The notes beneath the pieces were generated by a model, which saw only the letters and a program-made list of their open reading frames with translations, ran no database searches and was not told where the DNA came from. Positions 26,145 to 40,300 of a stretch of DNA of 64,000 nucleotides are shown here, in pieces. The position numbers and the translations under genes are program-made. How positions within the stretch are numbered: position 1 is the first letter of the stretch; the number at the start of each line of letters is the position of its first letter. Source of the DNA: Athripsodes cinereus (Eukaryota; Arthropoda; Insecta; Trichoptera; Leptoceridae); the NCBI GenBank assembly GCA_947579605.1, contig OX388319.1, positions 15,575,447-15,639,446 of the forward strand, given 5' to 3'.

Positions 26145-29133
26145 TTTTCTATAACAAAAATAATTATTCAATAGTACAAATTAAATGTGTCGACAAACTC
26201 TTGTCACACCAATTTAGATAAACCTTATGGACTACCGACCGTTCCCAAATTGTAGGTGATTATATATCACATTCATAAGTAGATACATACTTACATTATT
26301 AGCTATAAATGTATTTATTTTGTTCACTCACTGCATGACTTTCAAAGATTCAAAAGAATTATATCACAGCATTAACTATTATTTCATGACTGGCATGAAA
26401 CAGTTTGATATTTCTAATCAACATAAATCTCAATTGGGAAGCCGCACATAGGTATACAATTTAACAACCCTTTGCAAACTCCCATAGAAATGGTGAGGCA
26501 TTGTATTGTTTTTATTTAATTATCTTGAAAGTGTCTCTACTCTAAAGTGATTAAAGGTTCTATTCTCCGCAACTAAGATTCATAATCTATCAATTGAATT
26601 TTGTACTCAAGGAAAAGCAATATCACTGGTATGCAGGTACGCTGTCCAAATAGTAGAAAGACACTTAATTGCTATTAAATAAAGTTAATGAATTAAATAC
26701 AACAGAGAAAATTTATTAGGTATTCTCCTTTCTATAATAGTCTGGCGTTTGCAAGATGGAAATGAGATCCCTTTATTCAAACACAACTGAGTTATTGAGG
26801 AAAAATTCAAACATGTACCTACCTGCTTAAAAATTTCTAGATTTTTTATTATTTGTTTATTCATTCTTTACTGTACATTGATAAAAAACAATTACATAAA
26901 AGGTATACATTCAAATGACGGTTAGAAAAAGTTCTTTTCTGGTTTATACTTTTTGACATTTCCATAATTTTTGACTATTCTTTTACCCTCTTAAGAGAAC
27001 ATGGTGGTATCAAGCCTCCCTCATTCAGAGTGATTCTGCGTCAAATTAGTCATATCTTACTACTACATTTCTAACACTAATAAACCTACCATTCGAGACT
27101 ATACTAAATTATATCTTAGTTTACTGAAATTCAGGTTAGTGTGGAAACGTTAGGAAGGAATGTGGAAGTGTGGAAACGGATTCAGGTTTTATAAATTGTA
27201 GAATGAAAAGGATCTGGTAAAATAGATCTCAATGTCCCTTCCTTATCCATATATTCATGTTAATTATAAGTTTGCATAAAAATATTTTTTTTAGCAAAAA
27301 CATTTTAAAAAATATATTATGTCTCTCTCTCTTATTGCTTTTGTGTTCCTAGCGAGAACCTGCAAAGAAAAGAGTTATCAACCTAGAACAAAAATGGGCT
27401 TTGAGGAAGAGCATTAGAAGTTGGAGTATGATTGTGTCTCTCGAACCCGGAAGCAAGGAAATGTTTGTTGGTAGTGGAACCTTGTAGTGTGCCAAGTCAT
27501 TAATGATAGTAGGGTAAATGTTGTTTATTGGTTCAGGTGCTCCTCCTCCAGAAAGTTCCACAAAGGAGAATCAAAAACATGTAATCTGTGCAGATTCTGG
27601 TACAGCAATGAGCTTATCTCATTCTGCAGATTGTGGAAATGTCTGCCTAACTCATTGAGATTTCCAAAAAAAAAACAAAGTTTCGTGGATACATTGGGTT
27701 GGATTGAGGAAACCTATTATGTCATTATGATTTTGTGATATTGACAACAAAATGATAAAAGATAATATCTCAAATAAAAGATATGTATATAGTATACATT
27801 ATATAATCCTAAATGTGTACATCAGCAGAATATAATATATTTCGATGAATTTTATTTGATTACCTACAAACTTTGGTAATATAATATTACCTTCTTTAAT
27901 TACCTACCACTCTAAAACAAAATTCAAAATTTTGGCGCACGGGCACGATCTTCACAACAGCGATCTTATCTGGGAGACCAAGGTAACAGATTATAGAATA
28001 GTAATCTATCTGCAGATACGTAGGTAACTACTAATATGGCATTCCGTTCTCTCTGTCTACCCCACTTGCGAGTGTTGGGACACGGCATGGGGTATACAGT
28101 ATTAAACTATGGTCCAGGATTAATTTTTCAAAAAATATGGATAAAAAATAATTCCTTTAATAGGGATTAAATTAACAATTTAGTTTTTAATACTTGTGGG
28201 AAACAAGAACTAGACTGAAATCGACCCAGTTACGAACATCTACAAGGATGAAAACTAATAAAAAAATAAGAGAGAGAGAGAGAGAGAGACTTTGAAAATG
28301 ATTGGATTTTGCCTACGCTAATGAGATTTTAGTATCTATGTATAATTACATACCTCTGTCCTTAAATCTTTCTCTCCTACTACGCGGCCAACTCAAAGAA
28401 TAATAGAAAGAAATAAATAATTAAACTCAAATACCGCCAACCGTAAGAAAATCTAGACAGGAGAGGACTACTAAGGAGAGTGGTATGGTAGCTGTAACCG
28501 TGACTTTAAATTTAACAGTAGGTAACTTATGATTTTAACGTCTTGGTTACTAATATTTGGCCTTTTTGGCAATAGATAACAAAATTCTTTTGGGAAACGT
28601 GCATTCCGTGTAGTTTATTTAAATCAACAATGTGTTTTTTTTCTAATTTGAAGTATTATTTTCAAGAGTAAATCGCAAGCGTTTAAAGCAGGGTCGACAA
28701 ATTGTTGCCAAAATTATCTTACTTCGGTGAAAAAATACCGTAAAATAACTGTGGAATAACAATAACTAAAATATCGGTGAAAAAATACCGAAAAATAACT
28801 GTGGAAATACAACAGTACCTTTTCAAAATGTAACGGGTATCTACCCCCCCCCCCTCCCCCCGTCGTCAAATTTTCGAAATGGTATAGAAATTTGGAATAT
28901 TTTAAAACTCCTTGGTTTTCTTAATGAATATTTTCTCACACAGTACCTTTTTTCAATGTAACGGGTATTTGTACCGATAATTGTTTATGTCAATACTGGA
29001 TACTTGTTAGTCGTACGGTAATTTGTTTAAATTATTACCGTACAAATACGGTAATTACCGTACGTCTGGCAACGCTGGTTTAAAGGCGATAAAACTTATG
29101 ATATGCCATAATTGCCAAGATTATTATAGTAAA
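26145..29133. other. Gene-free interval upstream of the reductase gene
   Basis: No convincing exon. It should hold the reductase promoter, which I cannot place. Present are an unclassified moderately conserved-looking stretch at 27349-27740, an RTE-LINE end fragment at about 28038-28095 (CATTCCGTTCTCTCTGTCTA), an AG microsatellite at 28270-28289 and duplicated words CGGTGAAAAAATACCG at about 28715 and 28770. Confidence 0.5.
28269..28290. repeat. (AG)n microsatellite
   Basis: An uninterrupted run of about eleven AG units. Confidence 0.9.
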
Positions 29134-29430
29134 GGGGTATTCACACTTGTTCACTTTCAGTGGTCACTCTGGATGATCCTCCAAAATAAAAGGTATGAAC
29201 AGACGTTTGCGATGACGAAAGAAAAAAAAGGGGCGTTCATATTTGTTCACTTTCAGTGATCACTCTGGAGGATCCTCCGAAATGAAAAGGTGTGAACAGT
29301 CGTTTAATCAATAGTGATAACAATTGATGAAACGCCCATTCACACATTTTCATTTCGGAGGATCATCCATCTATAGAGGGTGTTGATCATCCAGAGTGAT
29401 CACTGAAAATGAATACATGTGAACGCCATT
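29134..29430. repeat. Three-arm foldback repeat (CTTTCAGTG.TCACTCTGGA)
   Basis: A unit of about 75 bp occurs twice in direct orientation (29134-29208, 29230-29306) and once inverted with a 17-bp internal insert (about 29330-29430). All share TCAGTGATCACTCTGGA and GGATCATCC or GGATCCTCC words. The structure could fold as a large hairpin from either forward copy. Confidence 0.7.
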
Positions 29431-29717
29431 CTTTATGATATTATTGTCCAGTGTAGTCTATGGTCATCCTGTAGGGGTACAGCAGTCAGCAGAATTATAG
29501 TTTATTATCCTGTGTTCCCCTCAGTAATATTTTATTTTTCTTTCCTCTAAATTTATAAACGTTATAATGCAGTATTTCATTAATTTATCATGAATAAACA
29601 AAACGAATAATGCGCCACCGTTACAAACGAAAAAGCTTCGGGCGTCCGTCTGTAGAGGGTCCCGGCGTCGAAAATTTAAAAATTGCTGTGAATACTAGGC
29701 TATCCATCCAGTATTTG

Positions 29718-31117
29718 CATAGATATACATACTACATAACTGGATGAATAACTCGCCGCGTATCGCGAGCCAATTACAATTTGGCGGCAAATTGTGCTGT
29801 TAGGCAAAAGTTTAAAAATGGCCGAATTTTCATAGTATGAAAGGCTATAAAAAATCCTCGCCTCGCAGAAACTGTTATTGTAATCGTCGATTTCTTATAC
29901 AAAAATTAATTATGAACAGTGTACCTACATGATGATACAGATGTCATATTTTTACTGTTGATAAATATTTCTGGAATCGACAATTAAATAAGGTGCCTCC
30001 TTCACAGCAAATAAAACAAGAAATATTTTTTTTTACTTCTAATTACCGTTAATTTACAACAAATACCAATTAAACTAAAATGTGTGTATTAAAAAAAATG
30101 TAATATCACTAAAATAGGATATAATAAATAAATATTATAGGAATGATCAGCATTTTCTAGGGTCATTTTATGACACCAGAAACTACATCTATTTACTACT
30201 ATTATTACTTATTATATGTATATAGGTATCTATGCCATTACCATATTTTTTCCCTCTATATCAATTATTTGAACTCAAATAATATTATTACTACATTACA
30301 CAACCCTACAGTATTATTTTTACTAATTTTCTTTTACGATAGCATTATAATTATTATAGCTACACACATGTATGTAGACTTATTTTATTATCACCATTTT
30401 ATCTTCCTTCTCTCTATTCTTAGATAATTTCTGATTTATATCTTACTTTAAAAAAAACATGATTATGGCTGACCATGTTCATCCGAAACGTCGGAAATAT
30501 ATATCCCATCAGGGAATAATCCAAGTACACGGAGTAATCCGATACAAAATTTTATATAAATAATTTTATATAATAAATATTATAGGAATCACGGGATTGT
30601 TAACACAGGAAACTGGGGTAAATACTTAAATAAAACAAGTTATTTGTAAATACTTTATCTGTATATTTTGAAGCAAATACAATAATTTTTGAAGCATTAA
30701 TAGATCTAATCACAAAATAATTAAAATACATTCAAATAACAAATAATATTGCAGCATATGAAACTATCATACTTAATACATCGGATTCAATTAAAATATA
30801 ATCATAAAATATTAAACATTACTAAAAGTAATTAGTTATTAGTATACTTTTGTCTTATAGTAGTATTATTTTAAAGTCCCTTTACTCCATCGATTTGTGC
30901 AATTATAAGACGAACATGAAATAACCATTTTAGCGATTAGGAGAGTAAATTATAATTTAAAACGTCGAAAAATCCTTAAAGCACACTTATAAACACGGAA
31001 ACACGCACTTATCTTTTGCCTAACAGAAACGTCAAATTCTAGAATTTTTTGGACCGCGCCAAGAACATACAAAATCATAGAAGTTATTTATCCAGTTATG
31101 TAGTATATATATCTATG
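29718..31117. mobile_element. 1.4-kb non-autonomous DNA transposon upstream of SPT6
   Basis: AGTATTTG occurs on both sides (29710-29717 and 31118-31125), a perfect 8-bp target duplication. The ends are inverted, starting CATAGATATA.ATACTACAT (left). About 95 bp of imperfect terminal inverted repeat extends inward to GTTAGGCAAAAG. An 8-bp duplication fits hAT or P superfamilies. No transposase is encoded; the interior is AT-rich, with a degenerate CTGA...CCGAAACGTCGG motif at about 30471-30496. Its right end is about 180 bp before the SPT6 start codon. Confidence 0.75.
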
Positions 31118-31125
31118 AGTATTTG

Positions 31126-31307
31126 TCATAGATTTATTTTATCTGTGCTTTTCTAATCCATAGAAAAAAGAGAAGTCAAATTAGTCGAGCAAAGCAAAGG
31201 ATCACGAATTTCCGAAGACATTTGCGTTTTATTGTGTGTGTCGGTTCTCGTTTCGTTTTTCCGTGTGTTATTTCCAACTCAAATTTATTTATATAAAGCT
31301 GTAAAAT
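31126..31307 (+). promoter_or_regulatory. Likely SPT6 promoter / 5' UTR interval
   Basis: Only 182 bp separate the transposon from the SPT6 ATG. The segment is richer in CpG than its surroundings (CGAGCAAAG, ACGAATTTCCG, TCGTTTCGTTTTTCCGTG) and has no TE match. I cannot identify a start site or TATA box; the assignment is by position. Confidence 0.4.
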
Positions 31308-34300
31308 ATGGCAGACTTCTTGGATTCCGAAGCGGAGGAGAGTGATGTGAGTATTCCACCGACTAATTGTACTTCAAAGCCTCAAACAGCCAAATTAGGC
31401 ATGGACGTCTGTTGACCTTTTTTCGTATAAATTTTACACTTATTATTTCCAGACGTTTTGCAGGCACTAATTAACATTATCATTTTGTAGTGAGTGTTAA
31501 GCATACTCTCTTAGAATATTCATTAATATTTGGAATGTTTGAAACGAGTATTTTTTAGTGCTGTAACTTAAATCTGGAACGATGCAATTTTTTATTTTGT
31601 ATTACGTACATCATTGATACCTTTCGTATTGTAAACATCTATATTACGTGTATCTATTTTCATCTCAACATTCTTCAGGATTTACCCCTATTAATATGCC
31701 TTCTAATTTGATTTTACACAAGGTCTGTGAACTGTTTCTTGGAAATGGTGACACATCAAACATAACCTAGATTTTTTCTTCTTTTTGTTGTTGTTGATAT
31801 TTCAAAGGAATTATCAATATGAAAATTGATTAACTCCATTTATGTATGTATAAAAGTTAGGTGTATAGGTTTACAAGTTAATTAATGCTAAAAACAAAAG
31901 TAAAACTATTTTCCTCATTTATGGTTTCTTTTGTTTAAACATTTTCAAAAGAAAAGCGGAAAACACAAGTGTTTTACTTTTTATTTGATTAAAAAAAAAT
32001 GGAATTCCACAGAGTTTAAAACGAAACATATGAAAAACTATTTGATTGCTATTAGGTAATTATGTATATAGTTGTTCGTCTAAAAAAAATCTTGTATTTA
32101 ATCTTAATAGTACATGGGAGAAGCTACTGCAGTTTATAAGAAATAAATATGATGGTTACTCGTAGCTGATCCGTACTCTAATTGGTGGAGCTGTCGGCCG
32201 GAAACTAAATAATGTAGGTTCAAGTCCTACCTGACTTTTAGTTACCAGTGTTCCTTCTTTTTTGGGCTTCAATCATAACCTTATGTGCATTGTGATGTAT
32301 ATGAAACAGTCACATTTATATGGACAATAATCAGGAATCAATAAATAAATATTTTTAATTCAAAATGTCTATATCTATGTACAATAAATCAAATTCAATT
32401 AGATTTCACACAATTTATTAATGAATCCGTAAAAACTTTACAAAAACGATTTACAATGATTATACAAGTTGATACATGAGTAAAGTAGTCAGGAGCCTGA
32501 TGGTAGAGTCTCGGATTTCCAATCGAGAGACCCAGATTTGATACCACCCGCTGCAAGCTTACTCCACCTTCACGACGCAAGTATATTGCTAGCTATAAAT
32601 AGTGTTGTGGAATTCTCAAGAAATCATTTTTGGAGAAATTTACCGAGAAATTTCTCGGTAAATTTCCCGAAGTAGAGAATTTTCGGAGAATTTTTTTTAT
32701 TTTTTATTTTACAGTATAATAATAATAAATACTTTGTTCGATCAATCAATAACAATGTACAAATTTTGAGACAATTTATCACCATTATGGTTTCAATTAA
32801 TTATGAAAACAAAAAAATGTTAGGTACCTACATAGAAAAAAGTGCTAATAACTGAGAAAAATCTTGAGATATGACACCCCACATGCCCATATTTAAGTTT
32901 AAAAAAAATTGCAGGTACGTACATGGAAAAAAATGTTAATAACCTCTGATTTGGGCATTAATCAGCCCCAATTTTTTTTGGATCAGATTTGCTGCAAAAT
33001 GTACTGGGCGAAAGGTCAAAATACCACTAAGAAAAATTATGGAGAGAAATTTCTCTTCTATCAGAGGAGAAATTCTCGGAGAAATTTCTCGTTCTCGAGA
33101 AATTTCTTTGGAGAATTTTCTCTTCTCACATCACTAGCTATAAAGGTGTATTTTAGTTTATTTCAAAAAAAAACTTAATGTCTCCAGTTATTGGTTTTTC
33201 CTGTATAGCAAAAATATTTTTTGTAATATATTGCATGAAAATATTCATTCGAATATTGCAATGGGGTTAAATGTATTTAATGTGAATTTCACATTTATTT
33301 ATTTATTTATTCATTTGTTAACAGCTATTAATAATAAGCTTTTTTTATACATTAAAAAAAAAGAACACATCAAAAGATTCATAATCAGAGATAAAAATTT
33401 ACATATGAGCCGTATAAATGCAAACAGCACTATCTCTCTACAAGAAAAAATTATGTTGGGCAAACGTATTTGAAATATTGGCAATGTTAAGCGAAAAAAA
33501 GTCTGAAAATAACTAAAGCAAAGAGAAAGCAATATGCTTACATTTAGAAAGTAGAACATTTTACAAGACATTAAAACCAAATAACACATTAAAACCTAAC
33601 ATATACATTTGTTGTATGGATACACAGAATGTATAAGACAGACGTTATTGTGATATTCCAGCAAGAGACCGATGATGAGACTGGACAGCCGGAGAGGAAG
33701 AAGCCAAGACGAAAAGCTGTGGAGAGTGATGATGACGAGGAAGAGGAAGGTAATATTTTTAGTTTTATTATTCTTCCACTCTTTAAAACTACTTTTGCTA
33801 GCATAGGATAAATGATAAAAAACTTAACTGGCAGAATCAAAATAAATTAAAACATTTAAAACAAAATAAATAATAATGTGCCTAACGGCTTATCACAAGA
33901 GCAATTTTTCCAGCCAAACTTTTCCTAAAACATTATACAATATGTTTTCTTCTATGATAAAAAAATATGTTTCACTTTTACCATTACTACTAATGTACCA
34001 TCACGGTGTCTCCCATAAGTGGGGTAACCAGCAGACTAGCTGCATGTAATAAACCTGCAAGCTGTCCTCACTGTGACAATAAATTAAGACATTCACGATG
34101 GGTGGTATGCCTTATCACTGAATTGCACATGTTAAATGTCTTTTATGGGATGTTTTTCGAACATTTGCCTTTTACAGGACTCTTGAAAACTTACAGAAAA
34201 GAGTGGGAGGCTTAAGCCTTTAGTTCTTTTCCAAGACTATGTTCATATTTTTTAAATTTATATTTGTGTATATCTTTGTTCGAAGATGATGAAGAAAAGA

Positions 34301-37300
34301 TCCGAGAGGAGCTCAAAGATCTTATTGATGATAATCCTATAGACGAAGAATCGGGGAGTGATGGAGAAGATTCGGATGCGTCAGGCGGGGGCCCCAAAAA
34401 GCGGAAAAAAAGTGACGATGAACTTGATGACAGATTGGAAGATGAAGATTACGATCTTATCGAGGAAAATCTTGGTGTGAAAGTTGAAAGGGTAAATTTA
34501 GTATAAATTAATTTAATTATTAATGCCAATATATGCTATAGCGCATACACATACATACATGTGCGCATAAAAAAAAATTAGAGCCTGTCAAAATGTTGCT
34601 GCCGTTACAAGGACCACTATGAATGTACAAAGTCAATATATACCACTATTATACCACCAGGCATCTCCCACAAGTGGAGTAAAAAAAACTAACTGCATGT
34701 TATAATCTCCATGTTAATAAAAACAAAACAATCAAGATATTTGGCATACCTCCTCACTGAACTGAAGGTGTTAAATGATATTTGAAAGCAAATACTTGCC
34801 TTTTAAAGGACAATTGAAAACTAGCAGATAAGCCCAATAAGCCAGCCGGGGGACTTCATGGATAACGTCAAATATATATCATTCTTTCTGTTTGTTGTAT
34901 ATTTTCCACACTCATTAAATTTTGTTTCTATTAGAAAAAGTTCCGTCGTCTGCGGCGGATCCAGGATGATGAAAGTGATGGAGAGCAACAAGAAGACGAG
35001 GGTCTGGACAGGGAAGTCATTGCTGAACAATTGTTTGTCGCAGGATCAGATGATGTAAGTATATATTACACTTATTTCAAATTAGATGTCCCTACTTTGT
35101 TTTAATTGAAGTTTATTATAATCTTGTCAACAACTAATATTGTAAGATAATGTATTTATTTGTAAGTTTCATTTGTCATCGCAGCGTTTCCCACAAGATG
35201 TAACCAGCGGACTACCTGCATGCATTAATCATACAGTCATTCTCTCCGTGTCAATAAAAGCTAAGACATTCAGTATGTGTAGCATACCTCATTGCTGAAT
35301 TGAAAATGTTAAATGTCCCAAAATGTGATGTTTTACAAATACCTACATTTTACGGGATACTCGAAAACTTACAGAAAAGAATGGGGGATCTATTGTTTGT
35401 TGGGGATTCCGCAAAGAAAATAAAAATACATATAAAAATTAAGAGATTTGTTATGTTTCATCCCTGCTTTTCACTCAATATTTGTTTGTTTTTCATAATG
35501 CATTTGTTATTCTATTGTCATGTACATCAACACATAACTCATTTATTTTTCAATTGAATCATGGAGGAACGAGAACCATTTAGTGCTGTTTATTTGGTGA
35601 GTTCAATATAGTATTGTACCCGTCAATATTATATATTATATATATTTTCATTTGGGAACCCTCCATGTGATCTACCCACCACCATATAGTTTATTTATCG
35701 TGTATGTATGTGTATTTTTGGTTCATAATTATTTCAACATTTGCTCTAATCCATGTTTCATTATAATTTCATACATTTCTCGTTTTATTATTTTTTATTT
35801 ATGTTTTGGAGGTTGAGGAACTTTTGAATGAAAAGTGTAGAGTAATTTTATTAAATTTTATAATTATATAATTATAAGGTACTAATTATTAATGATATTA
35901 ATGCCATTGTGTCAATAGTGATATAGTCGTTTAGTTACGTTTCTAATGTTGTATTATTTTTTCATATTATTAAATATAATCCCTATTCAATCACATTTTT
36001 ACACTCCACCAGAGAATACAGAGCAAAGACCAGCCTTCTCCATTCAGAGTAACTTTATCCCAATTGAGTGATTTCTTCTCACAAGATTCATAATCCTCTG
36101 ATGTTGTAGTCACAGCAATAGTTTATTGTGAAAGAGGAGAAAGACATTAAAGTAATGAGTGTCTTTAAATTGTCCATTTTTTATTTTGAGCATTATTCCA
36201 TCCAATGGTTGAGCCACTTTTAGTAAATCAGAATTAAGATGTGCTAAGAGGAATCCTTGAATGTACAAAGTTGAAACTTGGACATTTACGTATATATACT
36301 AATATTTAAGATTATTATATTATATGTAGTATGTTGTTGTTCATATTGTCAGTTTTAATTTGCAGGAAGATGAACGAAAGTCAGAACGCTCCCATCCTAA
36401 AGAACAGGAAGCGTACGACGAGGAACTGGAAGAGGAGGAGTATTCTGATGCTGATGATTTCATTGTAGATGACGATGGTAGACCTATAGCCGAGAAGAAA
36501 AGGAAGAGACGTCCTATATTTACTGATGCGTAAGTATAAAAGTTGATAGCAATATATTCACTGTGTCTGTGTTTAGGTAGTAGAATACCAAAATGAAATG
36601 AAAAACAAATTTAGACAATGTTCTTGAAAGACAAAGATGTCAGATCATTGTATAGAGTACAATCATTCATTTGATGTACAAAATGTAAAGGTCTTACATT
36701 CAGAGAACCGTTACAGTAAATTAATTGCTCTGGAAACACTCGAAATTTATAGACATAATTTAAATGGCAACATTGTAAATATTCAAATCCCTTCACCTTC
36801 TCCTTTATTAAAACCCATGAGTCATTCTTCCTAGTACAATTATCCCAACTCCACCCCTATCCACTAATCCTGCTATCATACACGCCCACCCTACCCTACC
36901 CCCCCCCCTCTTTTGTATTTCTCATTGTAAGACATTAACTTTTGTTTTAGTTCTCTTGAAAATGTCAATTCATTAACATTGACGAAAGCGCTTCGAGGTT
37001 AGAATAAATCTTAGTGAAAAGAAAACTAACTGTGTGTTATTTAAAGTATAATATCATAATAATGAATTTTCACTCTGTGAATGTACAAACTTTAGAGTTA
37101 TTAAATAAATAATACTAGATTCATATCTTAGTTTGGATCTAGCTTGATATGTCTAAACTGTCCATTTATATATGATGTTATCTATGTTTCGTGGTTTATT
37201 CTAGATCTCTGCAAGAGGGTCAAGACATATTTGGTGTTGACTTTGACTATGATGAGTTTGAGAAATATGAAGATGATGAATATGAAGAGGAAGATGAGGA

Positions 37301-40300
37301 GTTGGATGACTACATCGAAGATGAGGATGAAGGAGGCAAGCTGTCTTATTATCTTTACTTTCTTCCAGCTCCGAACACTGTCTTTTTATAGAATCTTATC
37401 AAGTATTTTAGTAACATCAAAATGGCTTTAAATTACAACTAGTAGTTTTATTTTCTGTAAAATCATAGTTAAAATATTTTGATTATTGTAGATGGTAGAG
37501 CTAAAAAGACCAAAAAGGCCAAACAAAAGCGTTCAACTAAGAAGTCTATATTTGAAATATATGAGCCTAGTGAGTTAAAGAGAGGCCATTTCACTGATCT
37601 GGATAACGAGGTAAGTTGAATGGATTTTAATATATATATTATTAATTAGTGATTCTACTTATTTTTCCTTCAAACTCTCCTCTCGGGAGTACAGGGTAGA
37701 AACTAGTTACTATTCGATAGAGTCACCACTTCTCACATCATTCTTGATGCTTTGATATCGTTGTCATATGGACAATGTAAAAGAGATCAGTCAAAAACAT
37801 TGTAATTGAAAGAACAGTAATTGTTTAACACATCTATCATTGGACATTCTCAAGAAATCACCAAACCTATATCATAATAAGTTCAGATATTTGCTAAATG
37901 TGTTAACTTAAAGTTGTGACATGCTCATGCCATCTGACATTAAACATTGTTTTATATTTTAGATTCGTAACACAGATGTTCCGGAGAGAATGCAAATCCG
38001 CGACGTCCCTGTGACCCCGACAGCCGAAGGTTCCACAGAGTTGGATGATGAAGCTGAATGGATTTACAGACAAGCATTTACTAAACCCACTGTGTCCAAG
38101 CAGGATGGCGGAGAGTCACGAGATAGATCTCGCAAAGGCTCCCAGACGGTTGGTAAAATTCGTACCGCATTGGATTACATGAGGAACCAAACTTTAGAAG
38201 TGCCCTTCATTGCTTTCTATCGTAAGGAATACGTCCAACCTGAGTTGAATATCAATGACCTGTGGAAAATATATCGCTTTGATGCCAAGGTAAGTTAAAT
38301 ATTTCATACTATACTATACTATACTATACCCTCACGCCGTGTCCCAAGTGGGGTAGGCAGAGAGAACGGAACGCCAAACAGATCTATCTTTACACACTTC
38401 CTTCGCTTCCTCCACATTCATACAGTTCCTCATACACGCACGTCGGTTCCTCTTACTCAACACGCGGCCGTCCTTGAGAATTTGATCCACGTGATCAAGC
38501 CATGTGGTTCTCGGACGCCCGCGTTTCCTCACACCCTTTCTTTCAGATATTTCATTTCTTTATGTAATTCTAACTACATAAAAAATTTCAATCTTGGACT
38601 TTCAATCGAGAACTTGTATGTTTGATTCCACATACTGTTGACCTATTCCACTTTCACGACACATGCATATTGTTAACTGTGAAAGTTTCTGGAGTTTATT
38701 CTCACTTATTTTACATTCATATTCTCTTTTTATGATAGACTTGTTTTAGAAAAAAATCCACATTAAACTTGTTTTTTTATCATATTAACTTTATTTATAA
38801 TGTCCTAACAGATTACAATTTTGCACCATTCACAGTTTGTACTCATATTCTCCTTTTTTCAATACAAATGTGATTCTGTGTGTGTACTGTTTAATTTAAA
38901 CTCAGATTTACGAAGAGTCTCGAATTCTCACTCATTAAATTAAAAACTTTTTTGTTTGAAAGGTGTGAGAGATTGATAGTGCTTTTTTTTTTTTAAAAAT
39001 ATTAATTCTTTTTTTTTGTCACCAAGAAGGCATTTTTAAATTCCTAGTATGTTGTGTTTTTATGACTTGGATTAATATTTTGTTTTATATTTTAGTGGTG
39101 CCAATTGAAATCTAGGAAGGAAAATCTCCTGAAGTTGTTTGAGAAGATGAGGAACTATCAGTTGGATCAATTGATGGTGAATCCTGATGCTCCTATCCCT
39201 GAAGACGTGAGGGTCATCAAAGATGATGATTTTGATAGGTTTGACATCTTGTTTTCACCCTTAAAAGCATATTATCTATTTGTTCATAATATAACAACAT
39301 CATTCACAAGTGATATAGCCAGTAGACCAATTGCACTTCATGAAAATACAGGTGGTTGGTCCTCTTCATTCTCAGTCACAAAATAAAAAAGTATCATTTT
39401 CAGTTTATCCTCAGTCCCAGTGTTATATGTGTTTAGTGTATCATAATGTATGTATGTATTGACACTTAAGTTTGCATAATATAGGATTTGTCTTAGTTTG
39501 AGATTATCCTCGGTCCCAGTGTTATATGTGTTTAGTGTATCGACACTTAAGTTCCCATAATATAAGATTTGTCTTAGTTTGAGATTATCCTCGGTCCCAG
39601 TGTTATATGTGTTTAGTGTATCATAATGTATGTATGTATTGACACTTAAGTTCGCATAATATAAGATTTGTCTTAGTTTGAGATTAGCTCCATCTGTGTG
39701 AATTGCCTTAATTTATATTTTGTGTTTTATACAGCACACAATAATATATTCAATACCAGAGAAAGTATTGTATATTTTGGGTTATATCTTAAGTGCTTTT
39801 TCCTGAATGTCTAATTTTTGTTGGCACGGAGAAGACTAATTCATTTTTATTTCTTGTATTTGGTTTGCTGGCTATCACACTTTTGGGATATGTCGTGATA
39901 GTATAGAAGTAATAGTTTGCATTTGTGTGCACTTTTTTTTCAGATTGAAAGCAGTGCAGACAACCGAAGAATTGAAGGATGTCCATGCACATTTCCTCCT
40001 TTATTATTCCAACGACATTCCCAAGATGCAGGAGGCATGGAAGGCCAAGGAGAAGGAAAGGGCCAAGGAAGAGAAGAAGTAAGAATATTGTAATAAATAA
40101 ACACAATCTATTATCGACATAGTTTTTTTTTTATTCTTTACTATGTGTAGATTGGTTTTAATATCAAATCATTACAAAGTATCATAAAATAGTCAGTTAT
40201 ACAATTCAATGCACAGAGGGTGAGTTTATCACTAGATTGCGATATCTTCCAATTCACCTGGCATTCTAATATTAAGCACATATCACTGATGAGTCAAATA

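Larger units (their letters stand above)
31347..33661 (+). other. SPT6 intron 1, with SINEs and a hAT MITE
   Basis: Large first intron. Contains a tRNA-derived SINE (32165-32350), a second tRNA-like SINE segment (32485-32590), a 537-bp hAT MITE (32600-33136) and AT-rich DNA with a TTTATTTATTTATT run near 33293. No extra exon is evident. Confidence 0.6.
31308..37610 (+). other. SUPT6H: SPT6 exons 1-7: acidic N-terminus with the SPN1/IWS1-binding motif
   Basis: Residues 1-289 are rich in Asp, Glu and Lys/Arg patches ([51 protein letters not shown]). The segment [15 protein letters not shown] (about 213-227) corresponds to the region that in yeast and human binds Spn1/IWS1; the acidic tract binds histones. 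Exon 6 uses the GC donor at 37336. Confidence 0.85.

Noticed and set aside
27349..27740. Possible transposase or gene fragment at 27349-27740
   Set aside because: Frames are short, broken and match no family I can name; left inside the interval description.
30170..30427. 85-residue ORF rich in Tyr, Ile and Leu
   Set aside because: Encoded by simple AT-rich sequence inside the 1.4-kb transposon; no sign of coding.
30471..30496. Third full hammerhead (GGCTGACCATGTTCATCCGAAACGTCGG region)
   Set aside because: The first box reads CTGACCA instead of CTGANGA and stem I does not pair, so it is counted only as a degenerate relative.
32190..32240. Possible tRNA gene (B box GGTTCAAGTCC)
   Set aside because: No closing acceptor stem or anticodon arm; the sequence fits a tRNA-derived SINE.
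35561..35597. Possible extra SPT6 exon starting ATGGAGGAACGAGAACC before a GTGAGT-like site
   Set aside because: No acceptor, and the exon 4 to exon 5 join already keeps frame and matches the family without it.
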